Origin: Azorinus chamasolen
Taxonomy: Eukaryota > Mollusca > Bivalvia > Cardiida > Solecurtidae
Length of the DNA: 64,000 nucleotides
Assembly: GCA_963576725.1 (NCBI GenBank)
Contig: OY755243.1
Span: 74,050,106 to 74,114,105, forward strand
Direction of reading: 5' to 3'
Shown: positions 30,813-41,929 of the stretch, piece after piece
Layout: every line of letters begins with the position of its first letter
How positions within the stretch are numbered: position 1 is the first letter of the stretch
Notes under the pieces: model-generated
Databases searched by the model: none
The model's input: only the letters and a program-made list of their open reading frames with translations
Told to the model about the DNA's origin: nothing
Position numbers and translations under genes: made by a program

Positions 30813-31158
30813 ATGCCGCCATGATCTGCACGTAGAACTCGTTCATTTTGCTATGCCTACCTATAACGTTGTCTTGGGCTCGTCACGTTCGACTAATTGC
30901 AACCTAACCAAGCTTAAAGTCGCCAGATCTGGATACATAAACAAAATAAATCGATTATTGGGAACGAGTATAACAATTTTGAATAAATTTCATTTTTTTC
31001 TATGAGACAAGACTTTTGAGCTTGAGTATATGTCTTAAAAGCAGGTGGTTGCATAATGCAGGGCAAAAGTAATGCAGAATTACTGCATCACTAATTTCTG
31101 CATTACTTTTGACCTGCGTTAAGTTACCACCTGCCTTACATACCCATAATTAGACCTT

Positions 31159-31360
31159 CAGTAAAACCTCTCTATAACGGCCACTAACGTGTGTTAATTA
31201 GTTGGTATTTAGGGCATGTGGCTGCTTAAAGCAAGGTGAAAGTAAAACAGAACGCTCCTATAGGAGCGTTCTGTTTTACCTTCACTTGCTTTAAGCAACC
31301 ACCTGCCTTTAACACAAAATACTTGATATATTTTGTGGCCGTTATAGAGAGGTTATACTG
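31159..31360. mobile_element. TA-1c element (complete), nested
   Basis: CAGTAAAACCTCTCTATAAC / GTTATAGAGAGGTTATACTG ends; hairpin AACAGAACGCTCCTATAGGA. Confidence 0.92.
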
Positions 31361-31735
31361 TATTTTAGTGGCCACTTAAGACAAGTTCTACTGTAATTTT
31401 ATAATAATACAATGGAATACAAGCAGAGGGGCCATGCGATGGTGCTATCTCTTATAGCTATGGATAATATTCCATGATTATAGAAAGGCATACTTATATC
31501 AATTAATGCCTTATAGTTTATTATTTATTATTTAATTTATCGAATGAAAGTAACAAATGTCAGAAATATAAGAAATGCCTCCCATAATTTTAATGGGAGG
31601 GGTCTATATACATGTAGATAAAGAAGGCGAATTCGCTTTTGAATCCGCAATTGAACATTTAGGCCATGTACCTCTTAGATAAAAATTGGACTAATCCAAT
31701 ATATAAACATGGAAGAATCCACTGGGAGCAATTGG

Positions 31736-31810
31736 GTTAAGCAACCACCTGATTTTTACAGACATCCATGTTAATTCATTGTGTGGTCATTTCAGACACG
31801 TTCTACTGCC
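31736..31810. repeat. TA-1 right half after a TTAA junction
   Basis: TTAAGCAACCACCTGATTTT to GACACGTTCTACTG; the upstream side CAATTGGG-TTAA looks like the end of a TTAA element. Confidence 0.6.
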
Positions 31811-31890
31811 GTGTGCAGTAATACTTGGTTCAAAAGCTATAGACAAGACAAGAAGGGATTATCCCCACTGTTGGTCAAAATCATCACTGT

Positions 31891-31962
31891 TTCGCCCCAT
31901 AATTTGTATAGATTCGCCCCATAGTTTGTATAGATTCGTCCCATAGTTTTTATAGATCCTGA
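31891..31962. repeat. Three tandem copies of a ~23-bp unit
   Basis: TCGCCCCATAGTTTGTATAG repeats three times with small changes, running into a weak TTAA-4-like hairpin remnant (GATCCTGATGAGATG). Confidence 0.8.
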
Positions 31963-32135
31963 TGAGATGTCATCCGAATCTACATTGTTTGACATTGAAG
32001 TACAGTTTTTACTGTAAAAAAAATCAAGAATAAATCGTATAATGTTTTAAAATGATCCATAAAGTCTGGAAAAAACCAACGTCACAGAAGTTTGGGGTTA
32101 ATCCTTCGATGCATTGTACCGTGTTTGATCATGAT

Positions 32136-32365
32136 TTAACCCTTACCTTCATATAAACGGTTTTTTAACGCATTTGCAAGCAGAGTAGACCCAGATCAGA
32201 CGGCTCCTGTAGCTCTGTTTGCTAATGGATTTTAAAAGATCTGTTTCTTTACTTTCTAAAATGGCTACAATTTTCCATCTTCTAATATTTCTTATAACTA
32301 TTTTGTCCGTGGGTATCCACTAGGCATTGACATTTGGAATAAACATAGAACAGGGAAAGGGTTAA
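32136..32365 (+). mobile_element. TTAA-1b element, right arm shortened
   Basis: TTAACCCTTACCTTCATATA to CAGGGAAAGGGTTAA; GACCCAGATCAGACGGCTCC then CTGTAGCTCTGTTTGC. Confidence 0.85.
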
Positions 32366-32620
32366 TAGTGTTACTTGTTACCTACATGGGTGCTACAGTT
32401 TTGCATCTTTTAATGTGCAAGAGAAAGAGAGAGGGAGAAAAATATAGAGAGTATGGGAGAAGAAGAGGGAATACATTAAATGCATTTTAAATATTGTTGA
32501 TAAATTCGGGGTTTGTATTGTTATTTTTTCTTGTTTATTATTTTAACGATGCCTTGAATAAATATTGAAATGTTTCGCTCTTCTAGTATTTACATCCATA
32601 TGGCCAGTACTGTACAATCT

Positions 32621-32841
32621 TTATTATCCCTTTCCCTGTTCAATATTCATGAAAGAAATACTGACATTATGAATATTTATTAGCTGACTGTTTATAATGT
32701 AAATTTTTAAAGGGATATTTTCAACAAAAACTGAAGAATCAGATCTATATCATGTCATAAGCAAACAGAACAGACCCTGATCAGACGTCTCCTATTGGAA
32801 CTGTCTGACCCGGGTCTACTCTATTTGTGAATGTGTTAAGA
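32621..32841 (-). mobile_element. TTAA-1 element
   Basis: ATCCCTTTCCCTGTTCAATA start, GATCAGACGTCTCCTATTGG hairpin, end GAATGTGTTAA. Confidence 0.8.
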
Positions 32842-33058
32842 CAGGTAGATGGCAACTCAATGAAAAGTCACACAGAAACTCCAAAAGGACCCGTCTGACC
32901 AGGGTCTGATTGATTATAAAATAATACAGATCTGATTCAACAGTTTATTCCTGGCTAAAACTTCTTACAGTCATACAACATTATAAAACTTCACCTAATT
33001 TAGTTTGCATACAGTCGTTTGTCTTGCATTAATATTCACTAGGTATGCGTTTAAATGG
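32842..33058. mobile_element. Chimera: TA-1b left arm joined to TTAA-1 right half
   Basis: ACAGGTAGATGGCAACTCAA and AAGTCACACAGAAACTCC are TA-1b; AAAAGGACCCGTCTGACC to TTCACTAGGTATGCGTTTAA is TTAA-1. Junction at the apex. Confidence 0.75.
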
Positions 33059-33109
33059 ATAAACCAGTGTGTCCCTATTGAGATCGAAATAGGACAATCA
33101 GTCTGTATG

Positions 33110-33263
33110 TTAACGCATTACCTCATATGCAATATTTAGATCCAACCTCTTTGTGAATAAATCTACTGAAAAGGAACATTTACTAGAGAAAAGGAAATCT
33201 TTAGAAGATTGTGACTTTTCCAAAGGCGTCAGAAGGCGGTGTCAATATGAGGGAACCGGTTCA
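33110..33263. mobile_element. TTAA-2 element without hairpin
   Basis: TTAACGCATTACCTCATATG to ATGAGGGAACCGGTTCAA; the whole palindrome is deleted between GAAGATTGT and GACTTTTCC. Confidence 0.8.
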
Positions 33264-33296
33264 ATTGTTAGACAAAATTAAGGCACCAGTCGAAAC

Positions 33297-33336
33297 ATAT
33301 AATCACATATAATCACATATAACATATAATCACTCA
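33297..33336. repeat. Short ATAATCACAT tandem repeat
   Basis: Three to four units of about 12 bases. A second short duplication (TTATATATAAAAGTC) lies at 33485-33522. Confidence 0.75.
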
Positions 33337-33637
33337 TTCATCTAATTTATATCAGTTTCTTCAAGAGATGGATCCAAACTCCTATTAGAGCTTTCTGTGA
33401 AATTTAGTCCTGTATTAAGCTACCTCATGCTTTAAGGACCAAGATACATCCGTCCTCATAAGAGTGGTCTTTCTAGATAAGTTTTATTATATATAAAAGT
33501 CTTATTATATATAAAAGTCTTACTTCTAAAATATGGAACTACCGAGGCTAAAACCAATTATTTCAATGGGTAGGTTTAGATCTTATAATTCGCAAGATAG
33601 TATGAGTTCCCGCCGCTATATGCGACTTGACTCGCTT

Positions 33638-33708
33638 TAGCAAATTGGAATGGATCCAGATGCGATGCCGAGTAACTTGGCATCTCATCAGTATCCGAAC
33701 TGTTTGAT
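33638..33708. repeat. TTAA-4 hairpin
   Basis: GGAATGGATCCAGATGCGAT, GCCGAGTAACTTGGC, TCATCAGTATCCGAACTG; A-A mismatch kept. Confidence 0.8.
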
Positions 33709-34040
33709 AATCGATCAATTGTTCTCTAAAGCTTGAATGAATCGGAAATAGTGAAAATTTCACCAGATCCAACTTTTAGTAGACATCATTCTTTCACAGC
33801 GGATTAAAGGTCAAGTAAACAGATTGGGTTTTCGTCAAATTCTGATAGTATGCAGTTAGTTAAACACCAAGCTATAGAAAATTCTTACCGTTTTTATCTT
33901 GTTTTGATTTAAATCGAGTTTTTATTGTACCGCGAACCCTGCATTTTGAAAATCGATACATGATTATCTCCCTTGCGTGACGTCACTTGTGTACATGCCA
34001 GTCAGGGATCCCATTGACAGGGTGGAATGTACACAAAAAC

Positions 34041-34221
34041 TTAACCTTTTCCTTTAAATTAACGCCTCTGCAAACAAAGTAGATCCAGATCAGAGCCTAC
34101 AGGAACCGTCTAATTAGGGTTTGTTCTGTTTGCTTACACAATTAGATAAAATCCAACTCCACAGTTTCTATAAATACCCAAATTATTTTCACACTTTTCC
34201 AGACATTACGTCCATGGATTA
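34041..34221 (+). mobile_element. TTAA-1 element, diverged
   Basis: TTAACCTTTTCCTTTAAAT, GATCCAGATCAGAGCC, GAACCGTCTAATTAGGGTTT. Confidence 0.7.
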
Positions 34222-34333
34222 ACCATAGAAAGTGACACTTTATCGAGTAGGGGAAACTATTTATGGGGGTGTGATGTTTATTATAGGTGTGAAATACAAT
34301 ATATTAAACACATGTGTTTTAATTTTGTTAATT

Positions 34334-34571
34334 TTAACCCTTCTCTTGCTGAATTTTAAAATACATTTCTCCTTCTTTACCCATGCCCTGTTGTAAAATT
34401 ACATATATCTTCACTGTGTACACGTATTTCGCTGTGCAATCACTGCTATGGAATGCACTTGTTGCACAATCAACTTGTAAATAGTGCAGACCCTGATGAG
34501 ACAGCTCCTGCATCTGGGTTTTCACTATTTACAGGTAGGTATATTGACGTGAATAGCAAGCGAAGAGTTAA
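34334..34571 (-). mobile_element. TTAA-5 element, right hairpin arm deleted
   Basis: TTAACCCTTCTCTTGCTGAA to GCAAGCGAAGAGTTAA; core GACCCTGATGAGACAGCTCC then CTGCATCTGGG. Confidence 0.88.
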
Positions 34572-35670
34572 AACTTACTTTACCTGTCAGTGAATTTACA
34601 CTATTCATAAACTATAATTTTAAAATAGGATGATGTTAGGACCAAGACCATTAGCAAATAGTGTAGATTCCCATGAGTTGGGTCCAAACAACTTTTAGAC
34701 AGAACCGGACAACTTTAGATGTATTTAGGCAAAGTGGGTTCAGATGAAATGGGACGTTCTCATTACTATGTATAAATGTACGTACGTACGAAAAAAAAGG
34801 AATTTCCACCAAAATACAGAAAAATAGGAAATAATTTATTTATTTACATGTATTTTACTTTAATATTTGCAATACCAAAATGATGCATTACTTTCAGAAA
34901 ATCGAGTAAAGGTTGAAAAACCAAAATATGTATTTTGTTGAGAAAATGAGAAAAAGGTGGATCTTGATAACAAATGGTTGTCAGTCTTGAAGAATGACTA
35001 TTTTTTTTTTATTAATATGTTCATGTTTCTAAAGCTTGTGAATTATTTTTAAATGACTGGACCCACTACAAATAAAAATGTCTATAAAAAAAAATATGGT
35101 CAACACATTAAAACTGTTACTACATTTTTTTTATCATAATGTTACAGTATACTCGTATGTGCAATTAATTTATGTTCTGTAGGGAAACAACAGTAACCAT
35201 AGCCATTAGAATTTTTCTATGAATGAATGTGTTAAATGGCCTTAGGCCACATTGTAGTATATTGTACTAAGCCATATTACACACGAATGCCCCATGCAGG
35301 GTCAATTGTCTCCAGATGTCAGTTGTCATAGTGACCCACTAGGGGACAATGATTAGTACATGACCATAAAACCCGCATCCTGTATATTACGTATTGTTGC
35401 ATTCCTTTATGTAGCTGTGGTAACGTATCAAAAGAATCAATCATTGCGGTCATGGTGCCTCAAAGTTAGTTGGGCATTATGTAGGTAATAATCAGTAACA
35501 CTATAAAACGCATCCAATGAACAATTCCGTAAATTACAGTAATCCAGAATGACTTTTTTTCCTATGGATTTATGGTCAAAATTGTCCAAGTTCCAAAATT
35601 GCAAAAAGGATCATATTTATGATAAACTATTTCCCTGATGAAAACTTATGTGTGAGTAAATTACTTATAA
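34572..35670. other. Gene-free stretch without recognised repeats
   Basis: AT-rich sequence with poly-T/poly-A runs. No splice-framed open reading, hairpin element or tandem repeat seen. The longest element-poor interval of the window. Confidence 0.6.
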
Positions 35671-35925
35671 ACCCTTCATTCCACGTGCCTGTTTATGCCA
35701 ATGCAAACATAGTAGACCCAGATCAAACGTATTGAAACAAATTTACAAACATAGTAGATCCAGATCAGAGAGCTTCTGTTGTAGCTCCCTGATCAGGTTC
35801 TTGTCGATTTGCTTATGAAATAATATACCAGTAGGTCTGGTTGTACAAGTACTGCCATAGCCTGTGCTCATATATCATTTACTCTCCATGAAATAATTAT
35901 TTCTTACACAAATATTCAAAAAGAA
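35671..35925 (+). mobile_element. TTAA-1 element, core duplicated
   Basis: AACCCTTCATTCCACGTGCC; ACAAACATAGTAGATCCAGA-type left arm occurs twice (35700 and 35745); AATATTCAAAAAGAAG end. Confidence 0.65.
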
Positions 35926-35944
35926 GATCTAAAGGCATTTTCTT

Positions 35945-36108
35945 CACAATGTTAACTTTTCAAATGGATCATTGGCTCTGACAGATCAATTAGGATTAGA
36001 TCAACAAAATTTCATAAGCAAACAGAGCAGAACCTCTTACAGGAACTGTCCGATCTGGATCTACTCTATTTGCAAACACACGTGAAGCCGTTTATATAAG
36101 AAGAGAAT
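35945..36108 (-). mobile_element. TTAA-1 element, degenerate
   Basis: AAGCAAACAGAGCAGAACCT, CAGGAACTGTCCGATCTGG, TATATAAGAAGAGAATG. Confidence 0.55.
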
Positions 36109-36184
36109 GATCGGGAAATTGATTAAAAGCAAATTAGGTGTCTCCTGCCAACAGTGCTAAATCGTGTTTATTAATCATTTTTTC

Positions 36185-36385
36185 TCTTAAGAATATTTAT
36201 TAAAGATATCATGACCTCGTGAATATTCATTACAGGGATTACAGAGACGCTAGACAACCCTGATCGAATCTAAAGAAATAAGTCTACGGATTAAGCAATT
36301 AGAGCAGATCCTGATCAGACAGTTCCTGCGTGATTTGGGTTAACGCTGTTAACAAAACGTTTGTATAGAATAATTTTCCACTAAG
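36185..36385 (-). mobile_element. TTAA-1 element, degenerate
   Basis: TTAAGAATATTTATTAAAG, GACCTCGTGAATATTCATTA, GATCCTGATCAGACAGTTCC. Confidence 0.6.
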
Positions 36386-37136
36386 AAAAAGCCCATTAAC
36401 CTACAGTGCTAGACCTAAGTCAGATTTATAACAGAATGTAGCATATCCTTTTTTATAATTGTAGACCCAAGTCATCGACAGTGCATATTTTCTCTAGTAT
36501 AAATTTCACTGAAAACAGCCATCGAGACAAAATGTAAGCTGACCCAATATAAATCACATCACGTTTTCTTGAACTTCTTGTCTTTTGGTAATTTAAATAA
36601 TCCTATTTAGTGTCTGTCTGATTAGGAGCTACACCCATAGGCAGGGATATACACATATGCAGCACAAATTACCATTTTAGCACTCAAAACGAAGCAGAAG
36701 TACATAACGTGCGATTCTTTTCTATACGATATCTAGTGCGACTTTATAGCGAATGTTCACAAGTGACGTCATCACAAGGGAGATAAGCGAGCGACCAAAA
36801 TCAGCCAGTGCTTACTTATCGGTGATATATGACAGCTGCTATGTGCGATATGACTGTATTTTTTTGTGTTTTCGAAACTACGTCGTACAAGGTACCCATT
36901 TGTCAAATATTTACGAAAAAGTGTCCTGCCTGTTTACTTGACCTTTAATTGAATTCATTTTGGTGTTGTCATAGACATACCGGTATACGACAACAACAAA
37001 AGATAATTCTGTATGCCCGTGTTTTATCCGCAAAAGGGAGGCAAATGCCTAAAAACATCCCATGTTCAGTATCGGGAGTTGTCTCTCTTAGTTATATTTT
37101 AATTAAAGTTGGTAATGTGTGCATTTCTCATTTACT
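36386..37136. other. Gene-free, element-poor interval
   Basis: No family resemblance found. Two adjacent 60-residue frames (36753-37140) show no domain, codon bias or splice context. Confidence 0.5.
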
Positions 37137-37162
37137 TTAAGTTCAAACTATAACTGATATGG

Positions 37163-37412
37163 TTATCCCTTCTCTTGCTGAATTTCAAAGTACATTTCTC
37201 CTTCTTTACCCATGCCCTGTTGTATAATTACATGTATCTTCATTGTGTGCAAGTATTTCGCTGTGCAATCACTGCTGCGGGGTGCACTGGTTGCACAAGC
37301 AATTTGTAAATAGTGCAGGCCCTGATGAGACAGCTCCTGCAGGAGCTGTCTCATCTGGGTCTTCACTATTTACAGGTAGGTATATTGACGTGAATAGCAA
37401 GCGAAGGGTTAA
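37163..37412 (-). mobile_element. TTAA-5 element (complete), flanked by 24-bp direct repeats
   Basis: TTATCCCTTCTCTTGCTGAA to GCAAGCGAAGGGTTAA; perfect tip GAGACAGCTCCTGCAGGAGC. TTAAGTTCAAACTATAACTG then ATAT stands at both 37137 and 37409. Confidence 0.92.
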
Positions 37413-37489
37413 GTTCAAACTATAACTGATATAATTATAATAAAAGTGTGCCTGTCACGGATTTAACACTAAACGCCGACATCACTTGA

Positions 37490-37535
37490 ATTTGCAAACA
37501 GCTCGGCGTCACATGAAGATCCAAGCTGTGTGACA
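37490..37535. repeat. TTAA-4 hairpin fragment
   Basis: TTTGCAAACAGCTCGGCGTC and GAAGATCCAAGCTGTGTG; left arm mostly gone. Confidence 0.55.
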
Positions 37536-37620
37536 TTCATTCATTAATTTCTCATTTGGATAATGAAATGGTCATACAATTGAAAAATATGCTGGACATG
37601 AGGTAGGAAGCACTTTAGAA

Positions 37621-38614
37621 AACAAGAGGGCCAGAATCAGAAGAGAAGATTTTCAAAGTTTCCACTATACTTTTCTATTGAAAACTGGCTACCCTGGGGC
37701 GGGGGCAATTTTGACCCCAGGGGCATAATTTCTACAACTTTTATAGGGGACCTGAACATGATGCTATGTGCCAAATATGGAAGCTGAGAACCTTCCAGTT
37801 TCAGAGGAGAATATTTTCAAAGTTTTCACTATATGTTTCTATAGAAAACAAGGCACCCCTGGGGCGGGACCAATTTTGACCCCAGGGGCATAATTTATAC
37901 AAATATTGTAGAGGACCTGATTAGTATTCTATGTGCCAAATATGAAAAGCTGAGAACCTTCCAGTTTCAGACGAGAAGATTTTCAAAGTTTTCTCTATTT
38001 GTTTCTATTGAAAATTAGCCACCCCTGGGGCGGGGCCAATTTTGACCCCTGGGGCATACTTTATATAACTTTTGTAGAGGACCTGAACATGATGCTATGT
38101 GTCAAATATGAAAGCTGAAAACTTTCCAGTTTCAGAGGAGATTATTTTCAAAGTTTTCTCTAATTGTTTCTATTGAAAATTAGTCACTCCTGGGGCGGGG
38201 CCAATTTTGACCCCTGGGGCATAATTTATATAACTTTTGTAGAGGACCTGAACATGATGCTATGTGCCAAATATGAAAGCTGAGAACCTTCCAGTTTCAG
38301 AGGAGAAGATTTTCAAAGTTTTACTATATGTTTCTATTGAAAACAAGGCACCCCTGGGGCGGGGCCAATTTTGACCCCAGGGGCATAATTTATATAACTT
38401 TTGTAGAGGACCTGAATATGATGCTATGTGCCAAAGATGAAAGCTGAGAACCCTGTAGATTCAGAGGAGAAGAGTTTTAAAGGTTCAAATTGTTGACGAC
38501 GGACGACGAACGACGAACGACAAACGACGGACGACGCACGACGAACGCAGACGGAGATCAGCTGGCGATTACTAAAGCTCACCCTGAGCATTTTGTGCTC
38601 TGGTGAGCTAAAAA
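37621..38614. mobile_element. Bivalve-type dispersed composite repeat with internal 165-bp tandem units
   Basis: Starts AACAAGAGGGCC and ends GGTGAGCTAAAAA. Inside are about five tandem copies of a ~165-bp unit carrying CCCCTGGGGCGGGGCCAATT, starting near 37690, 37855, 38022, 38188 and 38350. Then comes an (ACGACGG)-like stretch at 38489-38545 and a terminal hairpin GCTCACC...GGTGAGC. I know this start/end layout from many bivalve genomic sequences; its transposition class is unknown to me. Confidence 0.75.
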
Positions 38615-38812
38615 CCCCTCATTTACCCTTGAATGGTCTTAGCAATGTCAATCAGTTTTCTATTATTCGAATAATTATATATTTAGCAGTTCGGCTTCCA
38701 TATAAGGAAATGGCCAATCAGACTACAAATGTGCAGTAATAACATTCAAAACACTGTAGACCCAACATATTGTCGATTCAAAGCTGAGACCCAATGGTCT
38801 CAGAATTGTTGT

Positions 38813-38935
38813 TTAGTCTTTTACTTCATGAAAATTCTTATTGCCATCATATCAATATTGCCATCAAAGCAATATCAATTAGATGGCGTTTTATTAAGGC
38901 ATATAACAACAGGACTTTTGGCCATGGTATAAACT
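38813..38935 (-). repeat. TTAA-1 left-half fragment
   Basis: TAGTCTTTTACTTCATGAAA and GACTTTTGGCCATGGTATAA; no hairpin. Confidence 0.5.
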
Positions 38936-38957
38936 TAAAACATTAATACATTTTGGT

Positions 38958-39150
38958 ACCTCGATACCACGAACTCGGATACCTCGAACTTCGGCATAGC
39001 TCGAATTAAACGTCGCTCCGAAATTAAAATACAGACTTTCTGTAAAATGTATCACTACGCATATCTAAAAACACACGTGACAGCATTATGCAGGCTAAAA
39101 GTAATGCTGAAAGCTCCTACAATGGCTTTCAGCATTATTTTAGACATGAA
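38958..39150. mobile_element. TA-2 element, right side cut by TTAA-3
   Basis: ACCTCGATACCACGAACTCG left, GTATCACTACGCATATCTAA, hairpin GCTGAAAGCTCCTACAATGG; the right arm runs to TAGACATGAA then TTAA. Confidence 0.75.
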
Positions 39151-39396
39151 TTAACCCTTTCACCGCCGCTGTCGCATAAATGCATCACGACAAATAGTGC
39201 AGTTCCAGATCAGACGCCGCCTTTTCAAGGCGGCGTCTGATCAGGGACTTCACTATTTGTCTCAATCTCTATTTCTATATATGTGCTTTATTCCTTTGAA
39301 AGATGCATTTATTTATCTCATTTCCTTATTTTACTGAATGATTTGACAAATTTGGATTGCGGACGACAATTAGAAATTTGGCACCGAAAGGGTTAA
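39151..39396. mobile_element. TTAA-3 element (complete), inserted in TA-2
   Basis: TTAACCCTTTCACCGCCGCT to TTGGCACCGAAAGGGTTAA; hairpin GACGCCGCCTTTTCAAGGCG. Confidence 0.92.
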
Positions 39397-39685
39397 GCAC
39401 AGATACATCGGACGTCGTTACAGGTATCATCCAAAGGACCACGGGCGTATATTCACACAGGAGAATCCGGGTAATTTTCGTTTTGAGAAAAGACAACAAA
39501 AGACTCCATGAAACCAAAACCAGTATGTAATCACAATCGTGTAACAATATATTTAATAAAAATATAGTATATAACAGATGTAGAAAATATAAGCATACAT
39601 GTATCTGTAACATTATTTGTTTTTATTTATTGAAAAAAACCACAACAACTCAAAATACTTATAAAAAATCGCTAAATCAAAAGTA

Positions 39686-39880
39686 CAGTAAAGATTTGTG
39701 ATCACATACTTAATTAATATACGAGTTTGTAAAAGCAGGTGGGTGATTAATGCAGGGCAAAAATAATGCAGAAAGCTCCCATAAGAGCGTTCTGCATTAC
39801 TTGTCCCTGCAATAAGCTGCCACCTGTTTTAAAAATCCAGAATTATATTTTTGAGTTGTCGTATTAGCGAGACTTAACTG
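39686..39880. mobile_element. TA-1 element
   Basis: TA-CAGTAAAGATTTGTGATC to ATTAGCGAGACTTAACTG; hairpin GCAGAAAGCTCCCATAAGAG. Confidence 0.85.
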
Positions 39881-39889
39881 TTTGTAGAA

Positions 39890-40110
39890 ATATACCGTTG
39901 GATCTCGTTAAAGCAACCACTTCAACGAGCTTTAGTACTTGGTATGTAAGGAAGTATGTAGCTTAATTCCGCACAAAAGGTATACAGAAATCTCCCAGGA
40001 CAAAAGGTATGTAGCAAGCTCTCAACGCGGTTTAGTACTTGGTATGCAAGGCAGTAAGTAGCTTAATTCAGGACAAAAGGTATGCAGAAAGCTCGCAAAG
40101 GAACACGAGT
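39890..40110. repeat. Duplicated TA-1 left-half sequence
   Basis: TTTAGTACTTGGTATG...GTAGCTTAATTC...CAAAAGGTATGCAG appears twice about 90 bases apart, with no right arm. Confidence 0.65.
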
Positions 40111-40150
40111 AATGAGTAATTTACCTTATGACAAGCGATAAAGATGTCGT

Positions 40151-40396
40151 TTAATCCTTTCGGCGCCAAATTTCTAATTGTCGTCTGCAATTCAATTTTT
40201 GTTAAATCATTCGGTACAATAAGAAAATGAGATAAATAAATGAAATTTCAAAGGAATAAAGCACATATATACAAATATAGAATAAGACAAAAAGTGCAGT
40301 CCCAGATCAGACGCCGCCTTTTCAAGGCGGTGTCTGATCTGGGACTGCACTATTTGCCGTGGTGCATTTATGCAACAATGGCGGTGAAAGGGTTAA
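40151..40396. mobile_element. TTAA-3 element (complete, reverse), paired stem
   Basis: TTAATCCTTTCGGCGCCAAA to GGCGGTGAAAGGGTTAA; CCCAGATCAG pairs with CTGATCTGGG (no mismatch). Confidence 0.9.
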
Positions 40397-40846
40397 AGAA
40401 AACAGTATACTATGGCACTCGTATAAATAAATCTTTAAACAAAATTCGTATATCAGGTGTGGAAAAATATAAACATATATGTATCTGTAAAATTAGTTCT
40501 GTTTTTATTCTAAATCAATAGAATAGTATGTAAAATATACAGTAGAATATTTCTAAAGCGATCATTCAAAAGCGGTATAATACTTAGTAGGTAAGGCCGC
40601 ATGCATCCTAATGCCGAATTATGCGGAAATCTCCTAAGGAACAAAATCAGAGTAAATTTCCTTATGATATGAGATAACAAAATATATGATTAAAACCGTT
40701 TAATAAAATCGTTAAAATAAATGCAATTCGTAAATCAGGTGTTGAAAAATATAAACATACTTGTATTTGTAAAATGATTTGTGTTTTTACTTACAATAGA
40801 GAAAATAAGGTTTGTAAATTGATTCGCTAAATCATTCGAATATATA

Positions 40847-41046
40847 CATTCAAACCTCTCTAAAACTACCACAAAAATAGGCATAAACCAGTACCTTAAA
40901 GCCACGTGGAAGCTTAAGAAAGGACGAAAGTTATACAGAAAGCTCTCACGGTTGTTTTCTGCACAAATTTCGTCCTGCGTTAAGCAACCACCTTTAAAAT
41001 TACAAACTTATATTTATCAAGTGGTCGCATTAGATGGGTTCTAATG
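40847..41046. mobile_element. TA-1 element
   Basis: TTCAAACCTCTCTAAAACTA to GCATTAGATGGGTTCTAATG; hairpin with loop AGAAAGCTCTCACGGTTG. Confidence 0.8.
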
Positions 41047-41056
41047 TAATATGCAA

Positions 41057-41364
41057 CAGTGGAAACTCTCTACTCTAAAGCGACCACTCAAAAGAGGTAG
41101 AATACTTGGTCTATAAGGTAGGAAGTAGCTTGATGCAGGGCCAACGTTATATAAAAGTTCATACAGAAGCAAGCAGTCACATGTTTTAACCATTTTTGCA
41201 TGATTTTAACATTTTATTGCTTAGCCTTTATGGAGGACGAAAGTGATGCAGAAAGTTCCAATAGGAGCTTTCTACATAACTTTCGTCCTGCATTAAGCTA
41301 CAACCTGTCTCTATGACCAAAAATTAGGCATCCTTTTGCTGATCGTATTAAAGGGATTTTACTG
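41057..41364. mobile_element. TA-1 element with ~90-base extra interior
   Basis: CAGTGGAAACTCTCTACTCT to AAAGGGATTTTACTG; hairpin GCAGAAAGTTCCAATAGGAG. Confidence 0.8.
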
Positions 41365-41366
41365 TG

Positions 41367-41572
41367 CAGTAGAACCTGTTCTTAAACGGCCATCAAATAG
41401 AGGTCTAATTATGGGTATGTTAGGAAAGAGGTAGCTTTATGCAGGTCAAAAGTAATGCAGAAAGCTCCTACAGAAGTTTTCTGCATTGCGTTTGTACTGC
41501 ATGAAGCAACCATCTGCTTTTTAAGACTCCTATGTTCAATAAATGAATGGCCGCTTAAGACAAGTTCTACTG
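41367..41572. mobile_element. TA-1 element, two bases after the previous one
   Basis: CAGTAGAACCTGTTCTTAAA to CTTAAGACAAGTTCTACTG-TA; hairpin GCAGAAAGCTCCTACAGAAG. Confidence 0.88.
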
Positions 41573-41691
41573 TATATAAAATTATTTTTATCTGGAATAC
41601 AAAAATACCAGAAAAGAAGGTCAGACTAAAATCGGTAATTTCCGGGGAACAACATTTCTATTTCACAAAGCTTCTCAACTTGATATTTGTC

Positions 41692-41926
41692 TTAACCCTT
41701 TCCCTTATGTAAGCGCATTTTTACGCATCTGCAAACAGAGTAGACCCAGATCCTATAGGAGCCGTCTGATCAGGGTCTGCTCTGTTTGCTTATGGTGTAA
41801 TATAGATATGATTCTACAGCTTCTGCCTGAACCAAAATGCCACGTGTTCATATTATAAAAAATAATCCTATCAATATTCATGACGTCATTATTTCTTACA
41901 TAAATATTCATCAGGGAAAGGGTTAA
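41692..41926 (+). mobile_element. TTAA-1 element with intact TGACGTCA
   Basis: TTAACCCTTTCCCTTATGT to CAGGGAAAGGGTTAA; left arm shortened to GACCCAGATC; subterminal TGACGTCATTATTTC. Confidence 0.9.
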
Positions 41927-41929
41927 AGT

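Larger units (their letters stand above)
30009..31028 (-). mobile_element. Tc1/mariner-type DNA transposon, degenerate copy with TIRs and TA target site
   Basis: Terminal inverted repeats ACTCAAGCTCAAA...CTTGTC (left, 30010) and their complement at 31004-31027 bound the element. Each end is flanked by TA (30007-30008 and 31029-31030). The interior holds a broken transposase on the minus strand. At about 1.02 kb it is shorter than intact Tc1 elements, and part of the interior is an unrelated insertion. It sits inside a TA-1 element whose two halves continue on either side. Confidence 0.85.
29972..31392. mobile_element. TA-1 element split by Tc1 and TA-1c insertions
   Basis: Left piece AACCTGTCTGGCCATTTATT (to 30008), middle piece TGTCTTAAAAGCAGGTGGTT through the hairpin (31029-31158), right piece TTTTAGTGGCCACTTAAGAC to TTCTACTG (31361-31392). 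Joined, they read as an ordinary TA-1 element. Confidence 0.8.
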
